Positions 44,302-54,023 are shown, counted from the stretch's first letter. The stretch: 64,000 nt of DNA from an uncultured Naasia sp. (GCA_913778905.1 CAJYYA010000016.1:356296-420295), one strand, 5' to 3'. Numbers and translations: made by a program. The notes: generated from the sequence alone by a model not told the origin.

Positions 44302-45380
44302 TGCGAGACCGATCCCTCCAGTGAATGCACGTACTCGACGATGCGGGTCAGCACCGCCGGATCCGTCTCGGGCGGGACTCCGTGGCCCAGGTTGAAGACG
44401 TGGGCGGGGGCGGCCTCACCGCGGCGAACGATGTCGTCGATGGCCGTCTCGATGACCGACCATGGGGCCGCGAGGAGGGCAGGGTCCAGGTTGCCCTGCA
44501 CCACGGTCTCTCCGCCGAGCCGACGGGATGCCTCGTCGAGAGGCGTCCGCCAGTCGACGCCGACGGCATCGACTCCGACATCCCGCATCGTGGCCAGGAT
44601 GTCGCCGGTGCCCACTCCGAAGTGCACGAGCGGGGTGCCGAGATCGCGCACGGCATCGAGCGCACGATGCGAGGCCCAGGCGACGTGGGAGGCGTAGTCG
44701 GTCGGGGAGAGGGATCCGGCCCAGGAGTCGAAGAGCTGCCCGGCGCTGGCGCCGGCCAGGAGCTGGGCCCGGAGGAATCGACCGGTGACGTCGGCCGTCC
44801 ACTCCATGAGCGCCCGCCAGGCGTCCGGATCGGCGTGCATCATGGCGCGGGCGCGCATGTGCTCCTTCGACGGCCCGCCCTCGACGAGATACGCGGCCAA
44901 GGTGAAGGGAGCGCCGGCGAAGCCGATGAGGGGGGTCCTGCCGAGCTGAGCGACCGTGGTCGCGACCCCCTCGGAGACCGGGGTCAGCGCTTCGTCGGTC
45001 AAGACGAGGTCGGCGAGCCGCTTGACGTCCTCCGCCGTGCGCACCGGGGAGTCGAGCACCGGGCCGCGACCGGGGACGATCTCGACCCCGACGCCCGCGA
45101 GACGCAGCGGGATGACGATGTCGCTGAAGAAGATGCCGGCGTCGACACCGTGGCGTCGGACAGGCTGCAGGGTGATCTCGCTCGCCATGGCGGGATCGAG
45201 GCAGCTGTCGAGCATGGGGACGCCCTCGCGCAGCGAACGGTACTCGGGAAGCGAACGCCCGGCCTGCCGCATGAACCAGACCGGCGGGGTGGCGGGTCGG
45301 TCCCCGCGGTAGGCCCTGATCAGCGCGGAGTCAGCGGTGCGGCCATCGAGGAGCGGGTGAGTGGAGGGCAACGAGGACAC
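44298..45380 (-). CDS. hemE: Uroporphyrinogen decarboxylase
   Basis: 360 residues from a GTG at 45378-45380; the open frame continues upstream past the hemA promoter, so the shorter form is chosen. The signature [17 protein letters not shown] includes the substrate-binding Arg residues, and [24 protein letters not shown] and [17 protein letters not shown] are conserved. It decarboxylates four acetate chains to give coproporphyrinogen III. It is divergent from hemA across 39 bases. Confidence 0.94.
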   Translation of the reverse strand: MSSLPSTHPLLDGRTADSALIRAYRGDRPATPPVWFMRQAGRSLPEYRSLREGVPMLDSCLDPAMASEITLQPVRRHGVDAGIFFSDIVIPLRLAGVGVEIVPGRGPVLDSPVRTAEDVKRLADLVLTDEALTPVSEGVATTVAQLGRTPLIGFAGAPFTLAAYLVEGGPSKEHMRARAMMHADPDAWRALMEWTADVTGRFLRAQLLAGASAGQLFDSWAGSLSPTDYASHVAWASHRALDAVRDLGTPLVHFGVGTGDILATMRDVGVDAVGVDWRTPLDEASRRLGGETVVQGNLDPALLAAPWSVIETAIDDIVRRGEAAPAHVFNLGHGVPPETDPAVLTRIVEYVHSLEGSVSQ

Positions 45381-45406
45381 CCGCCCAGTGTCCCATCTAC
45401 GTCGCG

Positions 45407-45412
45407 TAGAAT
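45407..45412 (+). promoter_or_regulatory. -10 box of the leaderless hemA promoter
   Basis: TAGAAT (five of six consensus bases) sits seven bases before the GTG at 45420, so the transcript should begin at the start codon. The whole hemA-hemE divergent gap is only 39 bases. Confidence 0.6.
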
Positions 45413-45419
45413 AATCAAC

Positions 45420-46709
45420 GTGCTTCTCTGCCTCTCGGCGAGCCACCGCACGGCTGCCTTCGACCTGCTCGAGCGCCTCTCCGTATCCGGACCCTCCGTA
45501 GGGCCTGATCTCGTGGAGCAGGGCGGTTTCGTCTCCGGTGCCGTGGTGCTCGCCACCTGCAACCGATTCGAGGCCTACCTCGACGTGGACGAGCCGCTGC
45601 CCGCGGCTCGCGACGTGGCGACCGCAGGCACCATCGCGATGATCTCCGAGCGCACGGGCATCGATCCGGAGGAGCTCCGCTCGTCATTCGCCGTGCACAG
45701 CGAGAACGCCGTGGCGGAGCACCTCTTCGCGGTGTCGAGCGGACTCGAATCCGTCGTGGTCGGCGAGGGCGAGATCGCCGGCCAGGTCCGTCGGGCCCTC
45801 GACGGGGCCCGCGCCTCGGGCACGACATCGCCCGAACTCGAGCGTCTGTTCCAGCGAGCCTCCAGCGCTTCGCGTGCCGTGCAGACCCGCACGGGCGTCG
45901 GCGGAGCGGGGCGTTCGATCGTCCGCCTCGCCCTCGACCTCGCCTCCAGCCGCATCGCCGACTGGAGCACCCAGCGCGTCCTCCTCGTGGGAACAGGCAA
46001 GTATGCGGGCGCCTCGCTGGCGGCACTCCGTGATCGCGGAGTCACCGAGGTCGGCGTCTACTCCCCCTCGGGCCGCGCCCACCGCTTCGCGACACGCGAG
46101 GGTGTCCGCGCCGTCACGAGCGACGGCATCATCGCCGAGATCGCCTCCTCGACCGTCATCGTCACCTGCAGCACCGCCGAGACGGTCGTGCTGACCAAGG
46201 AGATGCTGGCTGAGGCCGCCGGAATGTCGGAAGACTCGCGCACGTTCGTCATCGACATGGGTATGCCGCGCAATGTGGATCCGGCCGTGGCCGAGGTCGC
46301 CGGGGTCCAGCTCCTCGACCTCGAGACCATTCGCCTGCACGCCCCTCTCGAAGAGCTGTCGGCCGCGGATGACGCCCGCGCGGTCGTCGGATCCGCCGTC
46401 GCCGCGTTCACCGCCGAGTCGGCCGAGCATCAGGTCACGTCGTCCGTGGTGGCCTATCGGTCGCACGTCTTCGATCTGCTGGATGCCGAGATCGAGCGCC
46501 TGCGCGCTCGCGGCGAAGCCGGCGAGTCGGTCGAGCGTGCGATGCGCCACCTCGTGAGCGTCCTCGTCCACCGCCCGACGCAGCGGGCCAAGGAGTTCGC
46601 TCGCGACGGCGACGCCGAGCGTGTCGTCGCGGCCTTCAACACCCTGTTCGACCTCGGCACCGAGGTCGACGCCCCGAAGAGCAGCATCTCGCGGGTCGAA
46701 ACCGCCTGA
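45420..46709 (+). CDS. hemA: Glutamyl-tRNA reductase
   Basis: 429 residues from a GTG at 45420, set by the adjacent -10 box and by homology to the usual N-terminus ([19 protein letters not shown]). The catalytic Cys47 is in [26 protein letters not shown], the NADPH motif [16 protein letters not shown] and the dimerisation tail are present. It reduces glutamyl-tRNA to glutamate-1-semialdehyde, the first committed step of C5 heme synthesis. It is transcribed away from the other heme genes. Confidence 0.94.
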   Translation: MLLCLSASHRTAAFDLLERLSVSGPSVGPDLVEQGGFVSGAVVLATCNRFEAYLDVDEPLPAARDVATAGTIAMISERTGIDPEELRSSFAVHSENAVAEHLFAVSSGLESVVVGEGEIAGQVRRALDGARASGTTSPELERLFQRASSASRAVQTRTGVGGAGRSIVRLALDLASSRIADWSTQRVLLVGTGKYAGASLAALRDRGVTEVGVYSPSGRAHRFATREGVRAVTSDGIIAEIASSTVIVTCSTAETVVLTKEMLAEAAGMSEDSRTFVIDMGMPRNVDPAVAEVAGVQLLDLETIRLHAPLEELSAADDARAVVGSAVAAFTAESAEHQVTSSVVAYRSHVFDLLDAEIERLRARGEAGESVERAMRHLVSVLVHRPTQRAKEFARDGDAERVVAAFNTLFDLGTEVDAPKSSISRVETA

Positions 46710-46718
46710 CCGGAGCGG

Positions 46719-46859
46719 TCAGCCGACCCGTTTCGCCTCGCGACGGGTCGCGCGGCGCTTGTCGGCCTCCCGGTCCAGCCGCGGTGCCAGCACGGCGACG
46801 GTGACGGTCGCGATGAGGCCGGGCGCGAGCATCATGAGGAAGAGCGGCAGGTTGTCCAT
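46719..46859 (-). CDS. Possible 46-residue membrane microprotein
   Basis: Begins MDNLPLFLMMLAPGLIATV, one hydrophobic segment of about 22 residues, followed by a strongly charged tail ending REAKRVG. Codon third positions are GC-rich, like real genes here. There is no convincing ribosome site, and a hairpin at 46724-46750 overlaps its 3' end, so part of the region may just be the hemA terminator. No family is recognised. Confidence 0.4.
   Translation of the reverse strand: MDNLPLFLMMLAPGLIATVTVAVLAPRLDREADKRRATRREAKRVG
46724..46750. terminator. Hairpin downstream of hemA
   Basis: CGACCCGT (46724-46731) pairs with ACGGGTCG (46743-46750). A smaller hairpin, GACCG-GAG-CGGTC, lies over the hemA stop at 46708-46720. 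Together they are candidate terminators. Confidence 0.45.
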
Positions 46860-46944
46860 GCTTCGACGCTAGAGACGAGCGTCCAGCCGCACATCCGCCG
46901 GAAGACGCACATCGCGTCACTCATGAGGCGGATCCTGACGCGCG

Positions 46945-47850
46945 TCAGTGCACGTACTCGAGCAGGTCGAGTCCGATGGTGCGCATGGCCTGGAGCGCGG
47001 CGAGCCGATCCGCCAGGCGTGCGTCGTGATACGAGAGCGTCACGCCGTAGGCGACTCCCGCACGCGGTCCGCGGAGCACGCCGACCTCGCTGAGCAGGCC
47101 GCGGGCGGTTCCCGTCTTGTTGAAGAGCGTGAGGTTGTGGTCCGACCTCGCGTGCGAGAGCGGATCGAGTCCGAATGAGCCCGCGACCATCGAGAGGTCG
47201 TGGTTCAGGGCGAGCCAGTCGGCCACGCGATAGCTGGTCGTCGCGTCGACGACCTCACCGCGAGCGATCGCGGCGAACAGCCACACGAGCTCGGCCATCG
47301 ACCCGACCGACAGCTGCGGCGCATCGTCGGGGCCGCGGCGGTCCCTGACCCGGTCGAGCAGCGCTGAGCGTTTGAGCCCGATCTGGTCGGCACGATGACG
47401 CACCGCATCGAGTCCGACTCGACTGAGGAGCACGTTCGTCGCGAGGTTGTCGCTCGTCGCCGCCACCAGTGCCGCGAGGTCCGATAACGGAAGCGTCGGC
47501 GCATGCAGGTGCTGCCAGATGCCGGCACCCCCGGCTTCGTCGGAGGGGAGCCGGTCGAGCAGGTCGTATCGCGAGTACCCGCCCGCGCCGAGGTTCGCCG
47601 ACACCTCGAGCAGCAGCAGCACCTTGCCGATGCTGGCGGTCGGCAGCACGACGTGGTCGTCGACCGAGAACAGCACTCGGCCGGTGTTGACGTCGGTCGC
47701 TCGCGCCGAGACCTGGGCCCCGTCGAGCGCGAGGTGCGCGAGGGCGTGGAATCCCGCGGCGAAGTTCTCGTTCGTGTCGAACCCGCGATGCCGCCCCGCG
47801 GGCGGGACCGAGGTCCGCCCGCGGCGACGACGCTCGACGGTCGCGCTCAC
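46945..47850 (-). CDS. Class A beta-lactamase-like serine hydrolase, apparently cytoplasmic
   Basis: 301 residues with the three penicillin-recognising motifs: S73-x-x-K76 (TASIGK), S133-D-N (ATSDNLATN) and K245-T-G (FNKTGTAR). There is no signal peptide or lipobox; the N-terminus is arginine-rich (VERRRRGRTSV). The class A omega-loop Glu is not obvious. It may be a peptidase or esterase rather than a lactamase. The ATG overlaps the stop of the next upstream gene, the M13 peptidase, so the two are coupled. Confidence 0.8.
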   Translation of the reverse strand: MSATVERRRRGRTSVPPAGRHRGFDTNENFAAGFHALAHLALDGAQVSARATDVNTGRVLFSVDDHVVLPTASIGKVLLLLEVSANLGAGGYSRYDLLDRLPSDEAGGAGIWQHLHAPTLPLSDLAALVAATSDNLATNVLLSRVGLDAVRHRADQIGLKRSALLDRVRDRRGPDDAPQLSVGSMAELVWLFAAIARGEVVDATTSYRVADWLALNHDLSMVAGSFGLDPLSHARSDHNLTLFNKTGTARGLLSEVGVLRGPRAGVAYGVTLSYHDARLADRLAALQAMRTIGLDLLEYVH

Positions 47851-49823
47851 CAGATGGAGACGCGGCTGTCCGCCGGGAGCCAGAGGGCGTCGCCCTCGGT
47901 GACACCGAAGGCGGTGTAGAACTCGTCGAGGTTACGCACGATCTGGTTGCACCGGAACTCGCTGGGCGAGTGGGGATCGATCGACAGCAGGCGGATGACC
48001 TCCGCGTCGCGGGACTTCTGCTGCCAGGCCTGGGCCCATGACAGGAAGAAGCGCTGGGCGCCGGTCAATCCGTCGATGACGGGAGGTTCCTCGCCATTCA
48101 GGGACAGCAGATAGGCCTTCCACGCGATCCCGAGACCGCCGAGATCGCCGATGTTCTCGCCGATGGTCAGCGCGCCGTTGACGTGATGACCGGGCGTCTG
48201 CGCCGGCTCGAGCGCGTCGTACTGACCGATGAGGGATGCCGTGCGCTTCTCGAAGGCGGCTCGGTCCTCCGCCGTCCACCAGTCGGTGAGGCGGCCGTCG
48301 CCGTCGAAGCGCGAGCCCTGGTCATCGAAACCGTGGCCGATCTCGTGGCCGATGACCGCGCCGATCGCACCGTAGTTGGCGGCGTCGTCACGCTCCTCCA
48401 CGAAGAAGGGGAACTGCAGGATCGCGGCCGGAAAGACGATCTCGTTGAAACCCGGGTTGTAGTAGGCGTTCACCGTCTGCGGGGTCATGAACCACTCGTC
48501 GCGGTCCAGCGGAGCGCCGATCTTCGCGAACTCGCGCGCGAACTCGAACTCGTTGGCGCGCTCTACGTTGCCGAGCAGATCGTGCGGGCGCACGTCGAGC
48601 TCGCTGTAGTCGCGCCACTTCACCGGGTAGCCGATCTTAGGCGTGAACTTGCCGAGCTTGTCGAGCGCCCGATCTCGCGTCGCCGGGCTCATCCACTCGA
48701 GCTTCTCGATCGAGCCGCGGTAAGCCGCGATGAGGTTGTCGACCAGGACGTCCATCGACTCCTTGGCGGTCGGCGGGAAGTGCCGCTCCACGTAGATGCG
48801 GCCCACGGCCTCGCCCAGGGCGCCCTCGACGAGCGAGACGCCGCGCTTCCAACGGGCGCGCAGTTCTGGCGTCCCCGTGAGCGTCGTCCCGTAGAAGTCG
48901 AAGCTCGCCGAGACGAAGTCGCTCGAGAGGTAGGGCGAGGCGCCGCGGACGACGACCCAGGCCAGCCAATCGCGCCAGGCGGGGAGGTGCTGCTGGGTCA
49001 GGAGAGCGGCGACGCCGTCGATGAAGCTCGGCTCGCGGACCACGACCTCGTCCAGAGCGCCGTCCGGAACATCGAGACCCTCGACCCAGCTGCCCAGCGA
49101 GGATCCGGCGGCCTTCGCCGAGGCCTCGACGTCGGCCCAGGTGCGCAGGTTGTAGGTGGCTTCGCTGTCGCGGGTGCGGACGTTGTCCCAGTGCGCCGCC
49201 GCGATCGCGGTCTCGAGGTCGAAGACGCGTCCGGCGGCCGCTTCGGCGTCCGACCATCCGGCGAGCGCCAGGACCCGGCCGAGGTGGGCCCGGTAGGCGT
49301 CGCGGATCTCCGCGAACTTCTCTTCGCGGTAGTAGCTCTCGTCCGGCAGGCCGAGCCCGCTCTGCTCGAGGAACACGAGGTAGCGCTCGGGATTCCCCGG
49401 GTCGTTGTCCACGAAGAGGGCGAGGAAACCGCTCACGCCCGAACGCTGGAGGCGTCCGATGGTCGCGAGGAGCGAGGGGATGGAGTCGACTGCACGTGCC
49501 GCCTCGAGGCGACCGTGGATGGGCTCGGCGCCCTTCGCGTCGACGCGCTCCTCGTCCATGAAGCTGGAGTAGAGGTCGCCGATCTTGCGCTCGAGCGTGC
49601 CCTCGGCGGCCGAGGTCGACTCGGTGATGATGTCGCGCGTCGCCTCTTCCGCCTTCTCGGCGAGGAGGTAGAACGAGCCGTAACGCGCCCGGTCGGACGG
49701 GATCTCGGTGCGCTCGATCCACTTGCCGTTGACGTGACGGAACAGGTCGTCCTGGGGACGGACTTGGGGGTCCAGATCGTCGACGTGCAGCCCGGACGTC
49801 GACGCGCGGGGTGAGGCGCTCAT
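47847..49823 (-). CDS. pepO: M13-family metallopeptidase (neprilysin/PepO-like)
   Basis: 658 residues. The zinc motif is GHEIGHGF with His493, Glu494 and His497; the third ligand is in ENIGDLGG, and the substrate-binding NAYYNPGFNEIVFPA precedes. The long N-terminal M13 domain is complete. There is no signal peptide or membrane anchor, so it is a cytoplasmic oligopeptidase of the PepO kind. A TAGGCT box lies eight bases before the ATG. It overlaps the serine hydrolase gene by four bases. Confidence 0.93.
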   Translation of the reverse strand: MSASPRASTSGLHVDDLDPQVRPQDDLFRHVNGKWIERTEIPSDRARYGSFYLLAEKAEEATRDIITESTSAAEGTLERKIGDLYSSFMDEERVDAKGAEPIHGRLEAARAVDSIPSLLATIGRLQRSGVSGFLALFVDNDPGNPERYLVFLEQSGLGLPDESYYREEKFAEIRDAYRAHLGRVLALAGWSDAEAAAGRVFDLETAIAAAHWDNVRTRDSEATYNLRTWADVEASAKAAGSSLGSWVEGLDVPDGALDEVVVREPSFIDGVAALLTQQHLPAWRDWLAWVVVRGASPYLSSDFVSASFDFYGTTLTGTPELRARWKRGVSLVEGALGEAVGRIYVERHFPPTAKESMDVLVDNLIAAYRGSIEKLEWMSPATRDRALDKLGKFTPKIGYPVKWRDYSELDVRPHDLLGNVERANEFEFAREFAKIGAPLDRDEWFMTPQTVNAYYNPGFNEIVFPAAILQFPFFVEERDDAANYGAIGAVIGHEIGHGFDDQGSRFDGDGRLTDWWTAEDRAAFEKRTASLIGQYDALEPAQTPGHHVNGALTIGENIGDLGGLGIAWKAYLLSLNGEEPPVIDGLTGAQRFFLSWAQAWQQKSRDAEVIRLLSIDPHSPSEFRCNQIVRNLDEFYTAFGVTEGDALWLPADSRVSIW

Positions 49824-49882
49824 GGCGACCCAGCCTAGATCGGCGGGCCCGATGGCGCGCGGTAGCGTCGGTGCGAGTCCCT

Positions 49883-51214
49883 ATGACCCGTCTTCGACTT
49901 CTGCCCATCGACCGAGACATCGCCCGCTTGGCCGTCCCGGCGCTCGGTGCACTCATCGCGGAGCCGCTCTTCCTCCTCACCGACACCGCTCTGATCGGCC
50001 ATCTCGGCGAGGTCCCGTTGGCCGGGCTGGCCATCGCCGGGACGATCCTGCAGACCGCCATCGGTCTGCTCGTCTTCCTCGCCTACGCGACCACCCCCGC
50101 CGTCGCGAGGCGCCTCGGCGCGGGTGATCGGGTCGGCGCCGTGACCGCGGGGATCGACGGGATGTGGCTCGCGCTCGGGGTGGGAATCGTCGTCGCCGCC
50201 GCGGGCGCTCCCCTCGCAGGGTGGCTCGTAGGACTGTTCGGGCCCACGCCCGGTGTCTCGGAATCGGCCACCGCCTATCTCGGCATCAGCGCGGCGGGGA
50301 TTCCGGCGATGCTCATCGTGCTGGCGGCGACCGGCCTGTTCCGCGGCCTGCAGGACACCGTCACGCCGTTGGTCGTCGCAGGCTGCGGATTCGCCGCCAA
50401 CGCAGCGCTCAACGCGATCCTGATCTATCCGGCCGGCCTCGGCATCGCGGGGAGCGCCCTCGGCACCGTGATCGCCCAGTGGGGCATGGCGATCGCTCTC
50501 GTGGTCATCGCGGTCCGACAGGCTCGCGAGTCCGGAGCACGACTGCGCCCCGGACTCGACGGGGTCTCCGCCGCCGCACTGGGTGGTGGCTGGCTGTTCC
50601 TGCGGACCGTCTCGCTCCGCGCCTCCTTCGTCGCCACGACGGCTGCGGCGGCGGCTCTCGGTGTGACGGAGCTCGCGAGCATGCAGATAGCGCTGACCAT
50701 CTTCATGGCGGCCGCTTTCGCCCTCGATGCTCTGGCGATCGCGGGCCAGGCGCTGATCGGCCACGGGTCGGGTGCCGCGGACCGCGAGCGGATCCGTCTC
50801 ATCACCTCCCGACTCGTCCGAGCCGGGATCGTCAGCGGTCTGGCGCTCGGCATCCTCCTGGCGATCGCGACACCGCTGGTGGGGGCCGTCTTCACCTCCG
50901 ACGACGCGGTGCGGACGACGCTCGTCCCCGCGACTCTGCTGACCGCTCTGGCGCTCCCCCTCGCCGGTTACGTCTTCGTGCTCGACGGGGTTCTCATCGG
51001 GGCCGGTGACGGCCGGTATCTCGCGGTGGCGGGCATCGTCAATCTCGCCGTCTACCTTCTCGTGCTCTGGGCCGCGATCGCCCTCGCACCGCCCGATCCG
51101 CCCGTGGCCGTCGCCCTGCTCTGGGTCGCACTCGGCGTCGGGATGCTGGGCGCCCGCGCGGTTACGCTGGGTGTCCGGGCTCGGGGGACCGCGTGGATCA
51201 CCCTGGGTGCCTGA
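49883..51214 (+). CDS. MATE-family efflux transporter (DinF-like)
   Basis: 443 residues from the ATG at 49883; GTG at 49871 is possible. Twelve hydrophobic segments in two homologous halves; the N-terminal MATE signature (IARLAVPALGALIAEPLFLLTDTALIGHLGEVPLAGLAIAG as one helix pair) is well conserved, including the Asp in TDTALIGHLG. It should export cationic compounds using H+ or Na+. Divergent from the peptidase gene. Confidence 0.9.
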   Translation: MTRLRLLPIDRDIARLAVPALGALIAEPLFLLTDTALIGHLGEVPLAGLAIAGTILQTAIGLLVFLAYATTPAVARRLGAGDRVGAVTAGIDGMWLALGVGIVVAAAGAPLAGWLVGLFGPTPGVSESATAYLGISAAGIPAMLIVLAATGLFRGLQDTVTPLVVAGCGFAANAALNAILIYPAGLGIAGSALGTVIAQWGMAIALVVIAVRQARESGARLRPGLDGVSAAALGGGWLFLRTVSLRASFVATTAAAAALGVTELASMQIALTIFMAAAFALDALAIAGQALIGHGSGAADRERIRLITSRLVRAGIVSGLALGILLAIATPLVGAVFTSDDAVRTTLVPATLLTALALPLAGYVFVLDGVLIGAGDGRYLAVAGIVNLAVYLLVLWAAIALAPPDPPVAVALLWVALGVGMLGARAVTLGVRARGTAWITLGA

Positions 51215-51257
51215 CCCCGCCGACCCGCTCCTCGAGCAGACCAGGAAACCCCTCGCC

Positions 51258-52514
51258 GTGTCCCCTTCGTCCGCCGCCGACAGCGCGCCGAATCGCGCCG
51301 CCGTCGCTGCCCCCGGCCTGACGCGTCGTGAGATCGTCGCGTGGCGGAACGCCGTCTTCGTGGTCTTCGGCCTGTCCGGTCTGGCGCTCGCGACCTGGCT
51401 GTCGCGCGTTCCGCGGGTCCGCGACGAACTCGACGTGTCGACATCCGTCATCGGGATCGTGCTCTTCGGCGTCGCGACGGGGTCGATCATCGGGCTCACC
51501 CTGGCCGGCCAGCTCGTGGCGAAGCTCGGCTCCGCACGCGGTGTGCTCTTCGGCCTGGGAGTCGGGGTCCTCGGGCTCCCCGTTGCCGGTATCGGCGTAG
51601 AGATGGGCAGCATCTGGCTGACCTTCGCCGGCCTCCTCGTCCTGGGTGCCGGGAACGGGATGTGCGACGTCGCCATGAACGTGACCGGGGCCGCCAACGA
51701 GCGCAACCTCGGCCGGAGCGTCATGCCCCTGTTCCACGCCTTCTTCAGCGTAGGAACCGTCGTCGGGACGGGCATCGGGGCACTGGCCGAGGCGTCGGGC
51801 ATTCCGGTGCTCGTCCACGCGGGGATCATGACGGCCGTCATCATCGTCGCCCTGCTGCTCGCGGTCCCGCGTCTGCAGCCGGATCTCACGGGCATCGAAC
51901 CCGAGGCCGCCGGCTCGGAGACGCACACTACGTTCGCCGAACGGATGCGCGTGTGGCGCGAGCCGCGCACCCTCCTCATCGGCGTCATCGTCCTCGGTAT
52001 GGCCTTCGCCGAGGGTTCGGCCAACGACTGGCTCGCGCTCTCGATGGTCGACGGCCACGGGCTCGCGAACGAGCAGGGCGCCCTCGTCCTCGCGCTTTTC
52101 CTGGCCTCGATGACCGCGGGACGCATCGCGGGCGTCCCCCTGCTCGACCGGTTCGGGCGCGTGCCCGTCCTGCGCATCTCTGCGGTGTTCGCGGTGGCCG
52201 GGCTCGCGCTGGTGATCTTCGTGCCGAATCCGCTCGTGGCCGTCGCCGCGGTGGTCCTGTGGGGTCTGGGGGCTGCGCTCGGTTTCCCGGTCGGCATGTC
52301 CGCCGCGGCCGACGAGCCCCGTAAGGCCGCCGCCCGCGTGAGCACCGTGGCGACCATCGGCTACGTGGCGTTCCTCGCCGGTCCTCCGCTCATCGGCTTC
52401 CTGGGCGACCACATCGGTCTGCTGCCGGCCCTCATCCCCGTTCTCGTCCTCATCGCCATCGCCGGGCTGTGCTCGGGTGCTGCCCGCGAGCTGCGCCCGG
52501 CCGCCGCGAACTGA
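51258..52514 (+). CDS. MFS transporter
   Basis: 418 residues from a GTG at 51258 with AGGAAA upstream; a GTG at 51207 inside the preceding stop region is an alternative. About twelve membrane segments. Features include [18 protein letters not shown] after TM1, [33 protein letters not shown] in the N-half (read as two pieces) and [12 protein letters not shown] in the C-half. The subfamily resembles fucose-permease-like carriers (sugar or drug). Substrate unknown; a sugar role is possible but not supported by neighbours. Confidence 0.88.
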   Translation: MSPSSAADSAPNRAAVAAPGLTRREIVAWRNAVFVVFGLSGLALATWLSRVPRVRDELDVSTSVIGIVLFGVATGSIIGLTLAGQLVAKLGSARGVLFGLGVGVLGLPVAGIGVEMGSIWLTFAGLLVLGAGNGMCDVAMNVTGAANERNLGRSVMPLFHAFFSVGTVVGTGIGALAEASGIPVLVHAGIMTAVIIVALLLAVPRLQPDLTGIEPEAAGSETHTTFAERMRVWREPRTLLIGVIVLGMAFAEGSANDWLALSMVDGHGLANEQGALVLALFLASMTAGRIAGVPLLDRFGRVPVLRISAVFAVAGLALVIFVPNPLVAVAAVVLWGLGAALGFPVGMSAAADEPRKAAARVSTVATIGYVAFLAGPPLIGFLGDHIGLLPALIPVLVLIAIAGLCSGAARELRPAAAN

Positions 52515-52528
52515 AGGAAAGCACTCCC

Positions 52529-53224
52529 ATGCGTCTCGTCGTCGCCCGTTGCTCCGTCGATTACGCCGGTCGTCTGACCGCGCACCTCCCCGCCGCCACC
52601 CGCGTCCTGATGGTCAAGGCCGACGGCAGCGTGCTGATCCACTCGGACGGCGGTTCGTACAAGCCGCTCAACTGGATGAGCCCGCCGTGCTCGTTCCAGG
52701 TGTCCGAACCGGACGAGGAGCAGAAGTCGGTCGGCATCACGGAGGTGTGGAACGTCAACCAGGCCAAGACGAGCGACCGCCTCGTGGTCTCGCTGTTCGA
52801 GATCATCAGCGACTCCTCGCACGACCTGGGCGTCGACCCGGGCCTGGTGAAGGACGGCGTCGAGGCCGACCTGCAGAAGCTGCTCGCGGAGCAGATCGAG
52901 CTGCTCGGCGCGGGCCACACCCTGGTGCGACGCGAGTACATGACGGCCATCGGCCCGGTCGACATCCTGGCCCGAGACTCCGAGGGCCACTCGGTCGCGG
53001 TCGAGCTCAAGCGCCGCGGCGACATCGACGGCGTCGAGCAGCTGACCCGCTATCTCGAGCTGATGAACCGCGACCCGCACCTCGCCCCGGTCACAGGCGT
53101 GTTCGCGGCGCAGGAGATCAAGCCCCAGGCCCGCACCCTCGCTCAGGACCGCGGCATCCGCTGCCTGACCCTGGACTACGACGCCATGCGCGGCATGGAC
53201 GACGCCCACGCCCGCCTCTTCTAA
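52529..53224 (+). CDS. nucS: Mismatch-specific endonuclease NucS/EndoMS
   Basis: 231 residues from the ATG at 52529 (AAGGAAA upstream). The N-terminal DNA-binding and dimerisation domain ([21 protein letters not shown]) is followed by the nuclease core [12 protein letters not shown] and [22 protein letters not shown], with Asp, Glu and Lys in restriction-enzyme-like order. The C-terminus ends in RLF, resembling the sliding-clamp-binding tail of actinobacterial NucS. It substitutes for MutS/MutL mismatch repair in Actinobacteria. Confidence 0.94.
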   Translation: MRLVVARCSVDYAGRLTAHLPAATRVLMVKADGSVLIHSDGGSYKPLNWMSPPCSFQVSEPDEEQKSVGITEVWNVNQAKTSDRLVVSLFEIISDSSHDLGVDPGLVKDGVEADLQKLLAEQIELLGAGHTLVRREYMTAIGPVDILARDSEGHSVAVELKRRGDIDGVEQLTRYLELMNRDPHLAPVTGVFAAQEIKPQARTLAQDRGIRCLTLDYDAMRGMDDAHARLF

Positions 53225-53229
53225 CCTCC

Positions 53230-53289
53230 TACGGGTATTCCGGCCGAGAGAGAACGTTCCGGCGTACCAACTCAGCCGCAACACCCGTA
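53230..53289. repeat. Second copy of a dispersed intergenic repeat
   Basis: CGGGTATTCCGGC (53232-53244) and ACGTTCCGGC (53254-53263) match blocks at 34974-34986 (12 of 13) and 34996-35005 (10 of 10), with start-to-start spacing 22 in both. Outer arms TACGGGTATT (53230-53239) and AACACCCGTA (53280-53289) pair at 9 of 10 positions. Confidence 0.65.
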
Positions 53290-53325
53290 CAACCGGGGTG
53301 ACACGGGGCGGATACCCGGGACGGA

Positions 53326-53331
53326 TAGGGT
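53326..53331 (+). promoter_or_regulatory. -10-like box of the HAD gene
   Basis: TAGGGT ends seven bases before the GTG at 53339, consistent with a leaderless transcript; it also decides that start over the GTG at 53330 inside the box. Confidence 0.45.
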
Positions 53332-53338
53332 GTCGCGC

Positions 53339-53995
53339 GTGACTGCCGCTCCCTGGACCTGTGTGCTTTTCGACCTCGACGGCACCATCACCGATTCGGC
53401 GACGGGCATCACGTCGTCCCTGATCCACACGCTCGAGGTCATGGGCCGCCCCACCCCGACGCCGGCCGAGCTGCTCGAGTTCATCGGCCCGCCGATCATG
53501 GACGGCTTCGCGGCCCTCGGCATCCCGATCGAGGAGCGCGGACGCGCGCTCGAGATCTATCGCCAGCAGTATCACGATCACGGCGCCTTCGACAGCCGCC
53601 TCTACGACGGCGTCCCGGATGTCCTCCGCGCCGTGAAAGCAGCCGGCATGCCGCTCGCCCTCGCGACCTCGAAGCCCGAGTCGCAGGCGAAGCGGATCCT
53701 GGCCCATTACGGCCTCGACGACCTGTTCACCTTCATCGGCGGTGCGAGCGACGACGAGGTCCGTAGTGAGAAGAAGGACGTCGTGAGCTATGTGCTCGAG
53801 AACCTCCGCGAGCTGGAGATCGACCTCGGCCGCCTCGTGATGGTCGGCGACCGCTCGCATGACGTCGAGGGTGCCCACGCGAACGGAGTCCCCACCATCT
53901 CCGTCGAGTGGGGCTACGGCTCCCCCGCCGAGTGGGTCGGCGCCATCGCGATCGTCGACTCGCCCGCGGCCCTGCAGGGCAAGCTGCTCGGGTGA
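53339..53995 (+). CDS. HAD-superfamily hydrolase (phosphoglycolate-phosphatase-like)
   Basis: 218 residues. All four HAD motifs are present: FDLDGTITDS with the nucleophile Asp, ALATSKPE, the Lys in EVRSEKKDVV, and MVGDRSHDVEGAHANGV. The cap helices between motifs I and II mark subclass IA, like Gph. It probably dephosphorylates a small phospho-metabolite. Start chosen by the adjacent -10 box. Confidence 0.88.
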   Translation: MTAAPWTCVLFDLDGTITDSATGITSSLIHTLEVMGRPTPTPAELLEFIGPPIMDGFAALGIPIEERGRALEIYRQQYHDHGAFDSRLYDGVPDVLRAVKAAGMPLALATSKPESQAKRILAHYGLDDLFTFIGGASDDEVRSEKKDVVSYVLENLRELEIDLGRLVMVGDRSHDVEGAHANGVPTISVEWGYGSPAEWVGAIAIVDSPAALQGKLLG

Positions 53996-54023
53996 GCGAC
54001 GAGCAGGCCGGGCCGACGCGGCC

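Noticed and set aside
46945..47850. Acquired beta-lactam resistance gene
   Set aside because: No signal peptide, no obvious omega-loop Glu, base composition like its neighbours, no mobile element, and coupled to a housekeeping-type peptidase.
49835..52357. 840-residue minus-strand frame opposite the MATE and MFS genes
   Set aside because: It is antisense to two clear transporters, low in hydrophobic segments and without domain motifs.
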